From Aplysia californica (lineage: Eukaryota; Mollusca; Gastropoda; Aplysiida; Aplysiidae): DNA of 64,000 nucleotides. The notes beneath the pieces are model-generated. The model ran no database searches and was not told the origin of the DNA. It saw nothing but the letters and a program-made list of their open reading frames with translations. The position numbers and the translations under genes are program-made. The DNA lies in assembly GCF_000002075.1 (NCBI RefSeq), contig NW_004797865.1, positions 220,797 through 284,796 on the forward strand, written 5' to 3'. Below, piece by piece: positions 14,001 through 25,890 of this stretch; the first letter of the stretch is position 1, and each line of letters opens with the position of its first letter.

Positions 14001-17000
14001 AGTGATCTGTTGTCGGGTGACACCGTTGCAGAAGGCTTTGGTGGTGGACCTGGTCAAACGCCATAAGAAGTCCATCACATTGTCCATAGGAGATGGGGCC
14101 AACGATGTCAGTATGATCAAAGGTGGGTTTTTAGTGTGGATTGTATTCTTCATTAGCAATTCCTTCATGCCTTCTCTGGGTTGTGTAGTAAGAATAATGA
14201 TTATGAAGCTGATTTATGTGTCAGTAAATCCACAAGTGGCCCTTTATATTTTTCACACCAAAGCAAGACTGATTACAAGTGGTTAGAGGGCACCACTGGT
14301 AGGTCCTGCTTCTTTTCTTTCTTACTTCTTTTTTTTCTCTCCTTTGTTATTGTCTGTGTTGCTTCTTCCTTGCACTATATGACAGTTATTCTGTCTAGGT
14401 GCTTCTGTTTAATGAAAACTCAAACGAGACTGATCATTTCATGATTTGAGCTACAAAAAGAAATAAAACCAAACACATACTTCTTGGGTATTGTCTTCTC
14501 CTTCTACATCCCATAATTGCTGCTTTTGTTCTTATCAGCTTCCTGGCCAAATGTAACACAGGTGGCTGGAGGGCACTACTAGTAGGTCTTGCTTCATTTT
14601 TTAACTCTTTTGTTTTTGTCTGCAGTTGTTACTTCCTGCTCTGAATGACCTTTTTTAGCATTGACATGCTTCTCTTTACTCAAACAAAATATGGTGTTCG
14701 TCATGCAGTCATCATTCTATGGCTCTACTTTTCGTCAACATGATTTTCATTTTCTTTTACCCCCACCCCTCCACACTTTCACCCCTTTTTTTTCTCTCAG
14801 TTGCCCACATTGGCATAGGCATCAGTGGCCAGGAGGGCATGCAGGCTGTGCTGGCCAGCGACTACTCCATCTCACAGTTCAAGTACCTGGAACGCCTTCT
14901 CCTAGTCCATGGCCGCTGGTCTTACCTGCGCATGTGCAAGTTCCTCCGCTACTTCTTCTACAAAAATTTTGCCTTCACCCTCTGTCACTTCTGGTTTGCA
15001 TTTTTCTGTGGATTTTCGGCTCAGGTAAGGGTTTTTTTTAGTATCATGTTTCAGCCATTATGTGTCATTAATGGACTGGAATGTCTTATGAAGTGTTGAG
15101 GAAAATATCAAATATTCATTATAATGTGACGAAAATAATACTCATATTTGTGTTAGTCATTAAAGCAGTAGCTTACTGGTCTTTATGAAATATCCCAATT
15201 TACCTTCTTTTTTAACTTGTAGAAAAGCACCAGAGAGGAATATCATATTAAAATTGAAACCCAGTAAATACTCAATGCTATGAGTTTGTATTGTTCATGT
15301 CTTCTTTTCTTTAGTATTGAAGTTTGAAGGCATATTCCGAGCGAGATTTGAAACTTAAGGTGTGTAATTTCAACAGCTGGTTTACAGCTTTTGACTTGTA
15401 TTCCTTAAAATACTCTTTTTTAAACTTTTCTTCACATTTCAATAAAGTGTCAGTGTAGACTGGATGTACTGATACATTGATGGTTGTTTAAAGGCCTCAT
15501 CTTTTCCTTAAAAAAACTTATTGTGTTTTAGGCATTGACTAAGGGGTTACTTTGAAGTCAGTTGTATATCTATATTATAATAGATCATGTTTTAAGATTT
15601 TATCGATTTTGATTGCTCGAAGAAATACCGCTCTTGAAAATTGTCTTGGTATGATGTATCACATTTGTGACATGGATGTGGGGAGTGAAGTACATATTTT
15701 CTGTGTAGTAAAAGTATGCTGTAAAGCTATGACGAGATTTATTTAGCAGGGTTTTTTCTCGTAATAGTTTGCCTCGTAAATAATTTTTTTAATTTATGAG
15801 ATATCTTTCCATTTGATATTTTTATGCATTTGATCTTATTGTTGCTTGGTTTTCTTTTTTTTATATTACTTCTTCTCAACACAAATGAACTTGCTTCTGA
15901 CACGGAATGATATTGCAACTTGTTTAAACTTAGACTGAGTCTTTTACGGTTTACATTCATTTCCTTTAATTGTTTTTTCGGCACAGACGCTGTTCGACCC
16001 ATACTTCATCTCGTTGTACAACGTGTTCTACACTTCACTGCCTATTCTTGTGCTTGGTATATTTGACCAGGTAACGTTTCTTTTTATTGTTAAATATACT
16101 GGTCACTAGAAGTCTTAAAAGTGTATTGTTGGTTCATTGCATCTTTATCTGATTAAATTTCATTACTAGGCTTGAGGCAAAGCCTTCGGTTCTTCGGTTT
16201 CAGTGCAGATTTTTTATGAGTCAAAAACTTGAGATACACATTGATAATGAGCTGTATGACGCTCATATGACCTTATGCAGTTGCGAGCGCCGTAAAACCC
16301 TCTACTATTAAAAAAAAAATAAAAATAATAACTCTACTTTCTTTTCATTTTAAGTTGGGAATGTTTTTCGGGGGGTTGAGGGGGGAGCCTGATAACACTT
16401 TTTCTTATCTGCTTTTATACCAAGTGATTTCACAAGAAACAGTCTACTTTTCCCGTGAAATTTTGGAAGTTTCTAGCTAAAATTTGTATGTCACTGGAAC
16501 TTTACTACACTTTCGTTTTCTTATAGAAAAAAGTAATCAGTTACATGTTTTTATTCTTATAATGTTTCATTGAAATGTCACCAACTGAACCACGCTTACA
16601 CTATATATTTTTTTCATTCCTTTTTAGGATGTTGATGACCATTACTGCATTCAGTACCCAAAGCTTTACGAGCCTGGAATGAAAAATGCCCTCTTCAACA
16701 AAAAGAAATTCTCGTGGAGTGTGACAGAAGGAGTGATTTCATCGCTAATTTTATTTTTCTTACCCTATGGGACTTTCCGTGAAAGTGTTGACACAGGTGG
16801 AATGGATGTAACAGACACCCAATCGCTTGGTACAGTTGTGGCAGCCATACTGGTTGTCACAGTCAATTTGCGGGTTAGTACTTGGGCTTCAACTGTATTG
16901 ATGTTGAAAAAATTTCACTGTTCATGTTATTTGTTCCTCTGTAAAGTTTATCAGTTTGTTGGTTTTGAAGTGATTATTTAATTTTGATAATTTGAGTGGG

Positions 17001-19008
17001 TGTTCTGTGCCTGACAGACATCGTTTCACTTGCTGTGCTATTTTTGCCAATGGAACACACCCTTCTGGATTGACATACTGTTCAATAGATATATATGCCT
17101 GACTCCTCAAGGAGGTACTTTTCTCATCTAGCTCCCTCTACCTGGAAACCTCTCCCACTTCATTTGCAGGATGCAATGTTGGAGGCAAAAATTAATTGAT
17201 TTAGAAACCTTCCTTTGTAATGCTTTCTTGATAGTTGGTAACAGTCCTATAGTACTTCTATGTTCATAATGTGATGTGCGTATAGTCTTCGATTGTGCTG
17301 TCATATTATGACTGTCTGCTTATGTGTTCATCATTGCCTTTCTCACCCTGGATCAGGATATAGGCCACGAACAAACACTCTCCACCTTTCCCTATCCTGG
17401 GCTTATGTGTTGGTGTTAATCTAATGTATTTTGTGTTAAGATGAAGGTATTGTAAAGCACTTACACCTGTCTTATATGGGAGGAGGCACTGTGTAGATTA
17501 TCTACATTATTATGATTATTATTTTTATTGTGATCATAAATCTTTTAATTTCTAAAGTTTTCAACAGTGTTCATAATGCAGGATTTTCACCAAGCTTTCT
17601 TTGGCTTAAAGTCAGTTTGTCTTTGTTTGCATTTTGTATATTGTGCTAAAATGATAAGAAAGGTAAATACATAATCTACTAAATGGGCAGTGGACAGATG
17701 AATCATCATGGTATTAGATCTATTATTCATGATCAAATTTCAAATTCTTCCTCAATTATAGTTGGTGGGTGGTTGGTGGGTGCTCTGGTGTGGTTTGCTT
17801 CTTCTTTCCTATCAAACATCTATCGTCCTTATCTCTCCTTCTTTTTTGTGTTTGTTATTCTCTTGTAACACCTCTAATCTTGGGCACCTATAGGACCTTA
17901 TTGTGTTGCAAGTGCCGTAAAACTCTTACTAAAAGTTTTAAAAAATTATGGTTGGCAAAATGACTTATGTGACTGAAATGTCAAGAACAAGCTCTATAAT
18001 ACATTAACAGTAGGTTCTATTATTACATTGTCTTATTTAGTGGATCATCTGCACAAAAAAGTTAACTTTTATTTTCTTGCTTTTTATTTTCTCTCCTAAT
18101 TCTCCATTTCCCTCATCAAATAATACCTGTCTGTCATCCGTGAGATAAACTGGCACAATGCCATTTCTTTAATGTTTCAGTGTGCCTTGGACACAAGCTA
18201 CTGGACAGGCTTCAACCATTTCACAATCTGGGGCAGCATCATCTACTACTTCTGCTTCCACCTGGCCTTTTACTCGGACGCCATCCGCTACAAGTACTCA
18301 GGTGTGGCTCTCAAGGTGTTTGGCCTGCCCAAATTCTGGCTGTGCCTGCTCATCACCAGCACGCTGCTTATCTTGCCTATGGTTGCGTACCGCTTCTACA
18401 TGACCAACGTCACCCCAACGCTCTCAGACCGCGTGCGCTTCAAGCAGGGTATGAAGAAGTCCAAGTCCAGGACAGGTCGTGACCTCCGCATGCGTCGCCA
18501 GTCCACTATCCGTCGCAGCACACGCTCGATGAGGTCAGGCTATGCGTTCGCCCACCAGGCTGGCTTTGGCGAGCTGATCACCAGCGGCTTGAACATGAAG
18601 GAGCGTGTCATGACCCCTTTGAACGTGGTGCTGACCAAAGTCTCCAACTGGGCGGAGCATGCAGGGCATGGTGGGCACCATGGTGACTCAGGGCACCATT
18701 CAGGGACCAGGGTCAGCACACACGAACCCAAACTCACAGCGTTCAGTTCTCCCAATGCCTCTGCTACTGCCACCGTTTCAGATAGTTTGGCACCACCCAA
18801 AAAGTCTCCAACAAGATCAAGTCCTCCGGCAAAGCATGAAATGTCCCCCAACTTGCACACTCGGACAGCAGCACCACCACCAGCAGCACCACCACCAGCA
18901 GCAGAAGCAACAGCAGCAAAACCTTCTCCGCCCCTTGACGATGGCCCTGCTAACAACAGCTCTCAAAAACTAGAGAGTGAACAGATCATTTTTGTGGAGC
19001 GGTTGTGA
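161..19008 (+). CDS. ATP8B: P4-type phospholipid-transporting ATPase, ATP8B-like (3' 17 exons; 5' end outside window)
   Basis: Lipid flippase that moves phospholipids from the outer/lumenal to the cytosolic leaflet, normally with a CDC50 subunit. Exons joined in phase: 161-243, 864-1111, 3114-3325, 4058-4220, 4960-5049, 5710-5875, 7683-7762, 8507-8608, 9201-9320, 10225-10322, 11500-11678, 12823-13127, 13939-14122, 14801-15024, 15987-16070, 16628-16873, 18181-19008; all have AG/GT borders and give 1,136 residues. Seen in order: GET of the A-domain DGET loop (161 on), PISL in M4 (3306-3317), phosphorylation site DKTGT (4197-4211), KGAD (9240-9251), TGDK (11663-11674), GDGAND (14089-14106), then M5-M10. 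The insert between TGDK and GDGAND is acidic and Ser/Asn-rich. From memory, similarity is clearly closest to vertebrate ATP8B1/2/4 rather than ATP8A; which paralogue is uncertain. Missing: N-terminus, M1-M2 and start of the A domain. Confidence 0.95.
300..570 (+). repeat. Two interspersed-repeat tails in flippase intron
   Basis: 300-400 has a GCGCTATACAAATGC segment followed by a TTATT-type tail, similar to 17430-17530. 400-570 is a T/C-rich SINE-like copy related to 13225-13412 and 17760-17945; its GCACTT...AAGTGC end is interrupted by an insertion that contains a tandem TCATTG microsatellite (about 520-540). Confidence 0.55.
1112..3113. other. Flippase intron with one miniature element and a SINE-like trace
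   Basis: No exon seen. Contains a degenerate GGTTGGAGG... SINE-like piece near 1815-1935 and one member of the long-inverted-end miniature family (2262-2790). 2880-3110 is very AT-rich with TATATA runs. Confidence 0.6.
2262..2790 (+). mobile_element. Miniature inverted-repeat element, family M1, copy 1
   Basis: Left end carries GTGAAATCAGGCACTTGTCA and the right end its inverted form around CCCCTGATTCC. About 530 bp, no coding capacity. Same family at 9567-9988, 21871-22300, 25891-26290, 31803-32176 and 61521-61702. Confidence 0.75.
5938..6075 (+). repeat. SINE-like T-rich repeat (GGAGGGTACC type)
   Basis: Starts with a TTGGAGGGTACC...TAGGTCCTACTTC segment also found at 14278-14430, 14560-14690 and, inverted, at 35225-35290. 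Ends with an AAATGACC segment resembling the shared tail. Lies in a flippase intron. Confidence 0.55.
6941..6967 (+). repeat. G homopolymer (27 nt)
   Basis: An uninterrupted G run in a flippase intron. Similar runs are at 7998-8024 and 21558-21594, with C runs near 29885-29907, 35406-35419 and 37723-37739. Length is likely to be unreliable in the assembly. Confidence 0.95.
7905..8060 (+). repeat. SINE-like repeat, family C
   Basis: Contains GGGATG.GTTGTATCCCACTCAGCC followed by ATGATCTAAATTGTGTC and a G run, then TTAAAGCACATTTACTG. Other copies: 27085-27190 (+), 37150-37278 (-), 52605-52750 (+), 59495-59640 (+). The G run sits where other copies have GGGGGCATTAAAACAC. Confidence 0.7.
9567..9988 (-). 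mobile_element. Miniature inverted-repeat element, family M1, copy 2
   Basis: Opposite orientation to copy 1. Left end GAGCTCTTGTCAATTTT, right end CACTTCACCATGATGCC; the body shares long stretches with 25891-26290 and 31803-32176, for example the GAAGTCAAGATATTTG-like and AGAAAATGACC-like blocks. Confidence 0.7.
11765..12300 (-). mobile_element. 3' fragment of an RTE-like non-LTR retrotransposon
   Basis: Minus-strand translation has [40 protein letters not shown] and, in shifted frames further on, [11 protein letters not shown] and [12 protein letters not shown]: the C-terminal part of LINE reverse-transcriptase proteins common in invertebrates. At least one stop and one frameshift break it, so it is dead. 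It lies antisense in the intron between the TGDK exon and the next, and ends in a TAA/ATG-rich tail (about 11700-11765). The clade (RTE-like) is a judgement from memory. Confidence 0.75.
13225..13412 (+). repeat. SINE-like repeat, family A, with hairpin tail
   Basis: GGTGCTCTGGTGTGGTTTGC, then ATCAAACATCTATCGTCCTT, then a tail in which GCACTT (13351-13356) pairs with AAGTGC (13377-13382), followed by AGTAAAACTC. Nearly identical layout at 17760-17945. Same tail logic as the full-length LINE at 40776-40816. Confidence 0.75.
14278..14690 (+). repeat. Two tandem SINE-like repeats (GGAGGGCACC type)
   Basis: Copies at 14278-14430 and 14560-14690, each with GGTTAGAGGGCACC / GGCTGGAGGGCACT, AGGTC(C/T)TGCTTC and a T-rich body. 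The first ends with GCAC...GGTGC, a possible degenerate hairpin. Confidence 0.6.
16255..16315 (+). repeat. LINE-type 3' tail (hairpin motif), isolated copy
   Basis: CGCTC at 16260-16264 pairs with GAGCG at 16284-16288; the intervening loop and following CGTAAAACC are nearly identical to the tail of the full-length LINE at 40776-40816. The upstream sequence is not recognisable as LINE coding, so this is a severely 5'-truncated insertion or the end of a SINE. Confidence 0.7.
17430..17530 (+). repeat. Interspersed-repeat tail ending in TTATT
   Basis: GTAAAGCACTTA...GGAGGAGGCACTG followed by ATTATTATGATTATT; the pattern of an internal hairpin plus TTATT tail is shared with 300-400. Family not identified. 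Confidence 0.4.
17760..17945 (+). repeat. SINE-like repeat, family A, second copy
   Basis: Same body as 13225-13412. Tail hairpin GGCAC.../...GTGCC at 17883-17916, then GTAAAACTC. Lies in the last flippase intron, 235 bp before the terminal exon. Confidence 0.75.
18181..19008 (+). CDS. ATP8B: Terminal exon of the ATP8B-like flippase: last membrane helices and long regulatory tail
   Basis: This single large exon (276 codons with stop) encodes M8-M10 and the whole cytosolic C-terminus. It is visibly more GC-rich than the introns around it. After the last helix comes a basic Arg/Ser stretch, then [17 protein letters not shown] at 18538-18588, which matches the conserved GYAFSHQ-type C-terminal motif of ATP8A/ATP8B enzymes; in that family this tail is known to take part in autoinhibition. 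It is followed by a His/Gly-rich segment (about 18655-18710) and an Ala/Pro low-complexity run (about 18870-18945) that vertebrate relatives lack as far as I recall. The tail is thus longer than usual, so the low-complexity part is probably lineage-specific disordered sequence. Stop TGA at 19006-19008. Confidence 0.93.
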   Translation, partial: CALDTSYWTGFNHFTIWGSIIYYFCFHLAFYSDAIRYKYSGVALKVFGLPKFWLCLLITSTLLILPMVAYRFYMTNVTPTLSDRVRFKQGMKKSKSRTGRDLRMRRQSTIRRSTRSMRSGYAFAHQAGFGELITSGLNMKERVMTPLNVVLTKVSNWAEHAGHGGHHGDSGHHSGTRVSTHEPKLTAFSSPNASATATVSDSLAPPKKSPTRSSPPAKHEMSPNLHTRTAAPPPAAPPPAAEATAAKPSPPLDDGPANNSSQKLESEQIIFVERL

Positions 19009-20706
19009 CAACACACACACGCTGACAGAAACGCAATGCATGTTGTTTGTTTGTGGTTTTGCTATTCAGGTTTATTGTGATAAAGTGCAAATATATTAAC
19101 ATAATTTCTTATACATACTTTATATATATCTATATATCTCTATATCATGAGTACGTATGTCATGACAAAATGCAGGTCAATTCGATGTTTTGTACAAGCA
19201 TTTACCCTTTTTTTTTTTTTACTTGATTGCAAAAAGAAAAGCTTGAAAGTGTAGATCAGTATTTGAAGTATCAATGGGCTTGTCTGAAAGTAAACTTTTT
19301 AGCAATACTGGTTTACAAGTGTGCGTGTTTCAACAATTTATGTGTGAATTTGAAAAGTAAACTTTGTTACTTTCCCCTCAGTGTTGCTACAAACAAGTGG
19401 ATTTCAAAATCTTCTTTCTTTTTAATGAGTGGAAATGATATGTTTGTAAATCCAGTTCCTAAGCTTGTCAGTGACACTTGGATTTGGTCCTTCTTCTTTC
19501 CACTTTTGAAAAATAGACCGGACAGACTAAGTGAGTCTAGATTAATTTAGTGACTTCTGTACATATTTTCAGTTTTGTTTGAATAGCATTTTGACAATTT
19601 ATTCAGGGTTTTTTTACCCAATCAATTCAGTCACAGATTTGTCAGAATTTAGAGGCATGAATGAAGGGAAACTTCTCTAATTTTTAGTGTTGCCATTCTT
19701 ACAAGAGACATAATACTTTCTTATTGACAGGGAATGTAGGGCAAGCAAGACCTAAACAAAAGTGTTCATCAACAAACTCATTTTGTGTCAAAGGCAGCAG
19801 AAAGATAATACTATATTCAACATTGAAACATAATTACGGAAACTGAACATATTGGGGTTTATTTTGTTGTAGCTTTAGTTTTATATGAATTCCTGGTCAC
19901 ACAAGACTGCTTATCATTTATTATTATTTACACGCTTTTCACTATATTCTTTTCATTTTAAGCTATAGAGTGAAACCAGACCCAACAGTTGTACATTTAA
20001 ATACTAGATTAAAAGATATGACTATTCAAATGTCCCATTAAAGTCTTGTCTCCTGGGTGGCTAGAGCATGCAGGATTCAGATTGAAGTCTAGACAATCTG
20101 ACTTGAGATTTGATGGACATTAGTTGGGCTCGTAAAGGATTGCTCAGTATTTCAGAACGGACCCTGAGTTGACAACAAATTTATAACAAAAATCAATGGA
20201 AGATTTTTTTATTTTATTATTTATGATGCGCTGTACAACTATTTTTGCAGATGTTATGGTTTATTGGTATGTGCTCAAGTCTCTGTAGTGATTACGTTAT
20301 TAGTATATTTTAGACCTAAAATGCTACTTGGTGAGTCTAGCAAAGCAGTTCCCTGAAGTTTGCTTTGAAAATAGATTAGAAAAATCATAGCTTAGCACGT
20401 TATCAATGTCATTCAGTCAGCATTGCATTTTTTGGTCCGTTTTGTGACTAGTAACAACACCATTTCCTTTCCATTTTATTATGATGTGTCTACTTTTCAT
20501 ATCATAATGTCTTTCCCCTTTACACTTTTCCATGTATGATTGTATTTCATCCATCAGTTTGTGGTTCATCCAACCCACCATGTCTGTTTAAAGTCTAAGA
20601 ATGGTAAGCATATTTATATGTGTACTCGCACTCACACACATACACGCACACAGGCACGTACACACACACACACAAACACACACATACACACACACACACA
20701 CACTCA

Positions 20707-20746
<40 letters not shown>

Positions 20747-21370
20747 TTTGCTTGTATAAACTCACCAACATTCTTACTATGTGTACATAGGGACTCTTAT
20801 CGATCGGTAGACACATGCAATTGCACACTCACATACGTGCACATGTTGTTACAGACCAGTGCATATTTGTTAACACAGAGCCTGCATAATATGTATGGCA
20901 ATATTGTCATTAGTTTTTAAAGCCCTTTTTCTGTCTTTTTCTTTCATATCGCATTTTGCAATGTATAGTGTTGACTTGTGAAGAGAAAGCAAGTGATATA
21001 AGGCTTACAATACTTGTACAATGGGACTGAATAACAAAAAGTGAGTGCAAGAAATTGTAAACTAAATGTTCCTGTGTATTGTTAGTGTTAAAGTTATGTG
21101 TGCGAAAGAATCATTGTTTTTCTCAGATGATTTGTAAATAACTGCTGCCCTTGGGTAAGTCGGGGCTCCTATTTGTATGCAATTTGTTGTTTTCAGAAAC
21201 AACTCCAGTATAGGTAATTTCTCTGAATAGATGACAATAGCCTTGAAATAATCTTAAGTACTTCAGGACTAAATGATAATTCTTTCTATTGTAATCTATG
21301 CACTTTTTCTGAGTTCTGAGTTTTCCTATGCTCGCAATTTTTAATAAAGCGAGTGTTGCACTTTCTTCTA
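19009..21370 (+). other. Probable 3' UTR of the ATP8B-like gene
   Basis: No coding exon is supported here. The first well-placed AATAAA in a plausible terminal context is at 21343-21348, followed by T/G-rich sequence, so a long 3' UTR ending near 21,365 is a reasonable guess. A second AATAAA lies at 22566-22571. The stretch contains a CA microsatellite (20630-20744). Extent is inference; only transcript reads would fix it. Confidence 0.4.
20628..20745 (+). repeat. CA microsatellite with interruptions
   Basis: ACAC runs with TACA and GCAC interruptions in the first half, purer in the second half. In the likely 3' UTR of the flippase gene. Confidence 0.95.
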
Positions 21371-21870
21371 AGATTGATCAAATGAATCAGATTATTTACA
21401 ATATGCCTTATGAAAATGCCATCCAGTTTGTTTGATGCTTTTTTTTTTATGAATACAAATATGATGGCTTTAAAGTTGTCCTTGTCATTATAGAGTAAAA
21501 ATAAGTTGCAGTGAATGTCAGTGTTGGATTTTGTTTCAATTTGTTTGTTGTTGTTTTGGGGTGGGGGGGGGGGTTTTTGGGGGGGGGGGGGGGAGTTTTG
21601 TATTTAACCCTTTACCCCTACGGAGTTGTTCTGAGTGGTACATGCCCAGAATTCTTAGGACAGGAGAAGTACTCCTCTAAATTCATAGAATGCCATGCAT
21701 TTTGCATTTTGAAATTCATTTTATGAAAAGATCTGGGGAAAAAATGCAGTAATGTCAAGAAAAGCATGCTGGTTCTAACATGTCTTGTTTCCACTGCAGT
21801 ACAGTATGGGCAAATTATGTATTTCTCCTTCTACAGTTGTGCCTTGTCACTGCTCCAGTGAGTTTAAAAT

Positions 21871-22300
21871 ATCTGAGGCATTGTGGTAAAATCAGGCGCT
21901 TGTCAAGAAAATAAAATTGAAGATACCATCATTTTTCCCCCTGGTTTGGCAATTTTAATAGAGTTTTGGGGGGGTTTTTTGCTCAACACCTTTCTAAACA
22001 CATTTCTATAAGTATTTTACTGAAAAACGTTGGTAAAAAGCAAAAAAAAATGCAAATCTTCAGTTTCTAAGGATTCTTATCCTATGGAAGTCGCCAAACT
22101 TTGCGGCCATTTTCTCGCTAATTTTACCTCTGAAAAAAGGCAATCCCCACCTCCTTAATTTGCAAATATCTCAACTTCTATTCAAGATATATGAGTATTT
22201 TTTTTCATTGAAAGTTAAACAAATGAACAAGCCCAACGAATAGCTCCACATGCCCCAAAATTGACAAGCACCTGATTCCAGTGTGACGTGACACACGTGG
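21871..22300 (+). mobile_element. Miniature inverted-repeat element, family M1, copy 3
   Basis: Left end AAAATCAGGCGCTTGTCA, right end TTGACAAGCACCTGATTCC, about 430 bp. Body aligns with copy 1, e.g. GCTCAACACCTTT and CTTCTATTCAAGATA-like blocks. Confidence 0.75.
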
Positions 22301-25300
22301 TATTTAAGTGGATAGTGAATTAACTGATTGTCTCTGAATGACCAGTGCTACTGGCCTGTAAGTTCTTCTCCAAGGGGGTCTGTTCAATTGGTTATTCATA
22401 ATATGAATGAGAATAGTGTTTTTTCATTCGTGCATTGTTTCAGTTTGTTGCTGTATTCTAACAATTTTGAAACCCAGCTGATTGCACAAAACGGCTGTAG
22501 CTTTGTAATCCATTATTTTTTTACCTAAAAAAGTGACACGCACATTCAAAGGTGAATGTATATTGAATAAATCACATATAAAAACAGTTCTTTAGCAATT
22601 TATATTTTTACTCTGTTGGTTATTCTCAAATTTGACATACTTTTTGCACTGCTTGTTTTAGGTCTGGTATGCATTATTGCCTTGGAATTACAATTTGATT
22701 GACATTTGGCCCAGCAATTTTTATAATCTAATTTTACATTCATATCCCTTTCTTATGGGGTATGAGACACTGTTGTACCTTAATTTGATGGGAAATTATA
22801 GCTCAATATGTAAGAGACTCCATGCTCCATTTTGACTCGTGAGAAAAAAATTGATCAAAATGCACTCAGCAAGTGGCCGTTAACAATATCCCATCTGGTC
22901 AATTGCTGCTTTTCCTACCAAATGTTGTCCAATTGACACAGCACAGGTAGACCGTGGTCGGTTAGGTGTGACTTACGATGGAATGGATTTCTGCAAAAGA
23001 CTGTCAAATGGACTAACACTATTTTTTTTTTAAAGAGTAAAAGCCAAGTTTCAACTCCATTGCATCCCCTGATTGGAAAGGAATTAAAAGAAAATTGTGT
23101 ATGTTGTATTAAAGGTTAAAAAAAAGCTGAATTCCTGTCTTACCTAAAATGATGTTGCTATGTGTGGACGGAAAATAGCAAACCACTTACAGATATGTGC
23201 CTCTAGTTGATGAATGGTTGGTCACAACTGTTTAAAAACTTTTACTGTCAACTTTCACTTCCTTTCCTTCCAAATAGAATTGTACGTTTCTCTGCTGTTT
23301 ACATTATCATAGCTATTATAAGTGTATCTAAAATGAAGAAGTGGCATTAAAGTTATTAATTCCTAGTCATATATTTTTGTATTAGCAGATGCTAGGTATG
23401 AATTAATTATTTTTTTAAACATTTGACCTTTCTAAAATATAATTTCCCATAACATCCTGGATAAGTTTGTTACTGTGCGATGTCATTATAATGGGGTAAT
23501 ATATTTGTGGACTTTTTGTGTGTCTTCACCTATAGGTGCATCTTTCTAGGAGCCTGTCTTTTTGTGTCAAGACTTTAAAGATTGATTTAGTTTGCAGCTT
23601 TATTATCTCTGATATCAGTTTTGTAGGCATTGGCATTCCCTGCCTCATTCTTCATAGACGATGATACTTCTCTTTAATATTTTGGGCCACAAAGCGGAAA
23701 AACCCAAGCTTGATGTTAAAGTACATTTGTACCTCCCTTATCCAAGCCACTCAATGGAAATGGGACAAACCTGACGAGTCAGTTTTTGTGCAGCTTTCTT
23801 TTTTCCCCACTGTTTAATTGTTCCTGTTGTTACTCTTCTGTATGCTGGCAGCAATATTCCTCATAATTGTAATGTGATTGTGATATATATTCTCTATCTG
23901 CTTCTGTTCTATTGTGATCTTTAATAAATGTCCTTCCTCTTTTTGATGTTTGGGCAGTGCATGACCAACTCTTGTTAATTAAGATTGTTTCCTTCTTATA
24001 TGAATCTATTATCACAATTAATTTTATTTTACTACATCTTGGTCGGCACTGTCCTTCACAGATGTATGTATACATACATACATAAACATATAATATTATT
24101 TGGTATGGCATTTTCTAGGCTTTAAACCGCTTAAAGTTGATGACATAGATGTAATTCCAGCCTGTGTTTGGAATGAAAAGAAGGCAAATGGCTTAGGTTA
24201 ATTGTCTTCTGTGCTGCAAAAATTTGGAACTCTGAGCTAATGATACACAGTAAATCCAAGTTTCTGATCATCTTCTGTTGTCAGATTGCTTCTTTTTTCT
24301 AAATGGTTCTTATGCTTTGGTACATATCATTGGTTTGAATGTTGTGCATTTGGACATCTGGTTTAGACAAGATTGATTTAAAGTGACAGTTATTAATAAA
24401 GGCTCCCAACTGCTCTGAAGAGTGAATGGTGGGTGGGTATGATTTAGAATTTCTAGTTGATTTGAAAGAGTTATGCGTTTATGTTCTTTTTGCCAACTCT
24501 GTAAAGATGTTTGCTTTTTTTTTTCAATTCTAAAAAGACCAATATGTATTTTCAAGAATTTATGTTGTTAAAACTTTTTTGGGTTTTATTTTGTTCAGTT
24601 GTCATCCACTTCTTGCTGAAAGCCATTATTATTATGCAAACCACTGATTCTCTCATTGTGGAAGTTAGTGCAGGGTAATTTGATAATACAGTTTTTGTTC
24701 TTACATCCTGCACACTCCACATTCTTTTCCTTCATTCTTGATTCCCAACAGTAGTTATATCAGAAATAAATCTTCAATGCTTTAGATATTTAACATGTTT
24801 CATATGCAGATAGTATTTATTTTTGTACCCAAATACCTCCTGGATGCCTTAGTTGTAGAGAGGTACCTTTCAATCTTCAACTGCTGGTGGAATAAAATAA
24901 AAAAGACTGTCATATCTTTCATAATTGTGGTGAAACTCAATTTTACTCTACACGACCCAAACTTTGATTGTCCTCATAAAAGAAAATTTAGTAAGACAAG
25001 ATCTGTTGAATTAGTGAAGATTATGTAACATTTTTAAAAAATGTCTTTTAATGAATGAGAGTAGTAGTCCCATCTTTTTTTTATTTGTCTAGTGTTCTTC
25101 AGGTGATTTTTTTTCCGTCTACTGTATTGTACTTTCCTGATGCACACAGAGGACAATAATAATTACTTCTGGAGAATGATACAAGCTTTCAAATATAAGG
25201 GTTCCCTTCATGACAAAATGTGTACAATATTATTTGTGCTGTAATTTCCACACAAATTACCTCTTCATAGAAGAAGAAAAACATAAAAACAAGTGTGTTG

Positions 25301-25890
25301 TACATGGCTGATATATTTGCTAAAAACATTTTGTAATATTTTTTAAGTATGTATGTGTTTACACATTTAAGATGGGGGGAAGGGAAGGCAGGAAATGCCC
25401 TCAGGTTGTTTTTCCTCTTTGCTCTGAATGTTGCTTTTTGAATAAATAAGTTTGCTTGGGGGGAGAAACAAATATACATATTATATGTAAGCATGTGCCA
25501 CTAAGAATGATTATGTACTCTTGAGCTCAAGTGATCAAAGTTTCTATATAGTATTGAAAGAAAGAGCTAATGTTTTGGGGGTTTTAGGTTGACTCCGCCA
25601 AACAATGTTAATTTTCAGTGGCACCCAACAGTAAATTGTCCTAGTCTGTAAGCAAGATCATGACTTGTGTTTTTCAACCAAGTTCACCTCAACATTATCT
25701 TTGACTACTTGATTCTTGAGCTTGTTGTTTAAACTATCGGTGCTTCTCCCTCCCCTCAGATTATTGTTTTTTGAGAACTGATTATGATTAAAAGAATTCA
25801 TGAATGAATAAATGACCACGTTATTGAACATTTTTTGAATTTCTTCATACTTTTATGAAATTGTACATGTAGTGATAGCATAAATACAAG
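22301..25890. other. AT-rich intergenic stretch, no gene seen
   Basis: No open frame with recognisable family features on either strand. A short block at 22938-22965 (CAGCACAGGTAGACC) resembles part of the large inverted repeat arms (52925-52950), so at least one decayed copy of that repeat is present. Confidence 0.5.

Noticed and set aside
22301-25890. Any of several 60-100 codon ORFs as genes
   Set aside because: All are short, AT-rich, without motifs or splice-consistent neighbours.
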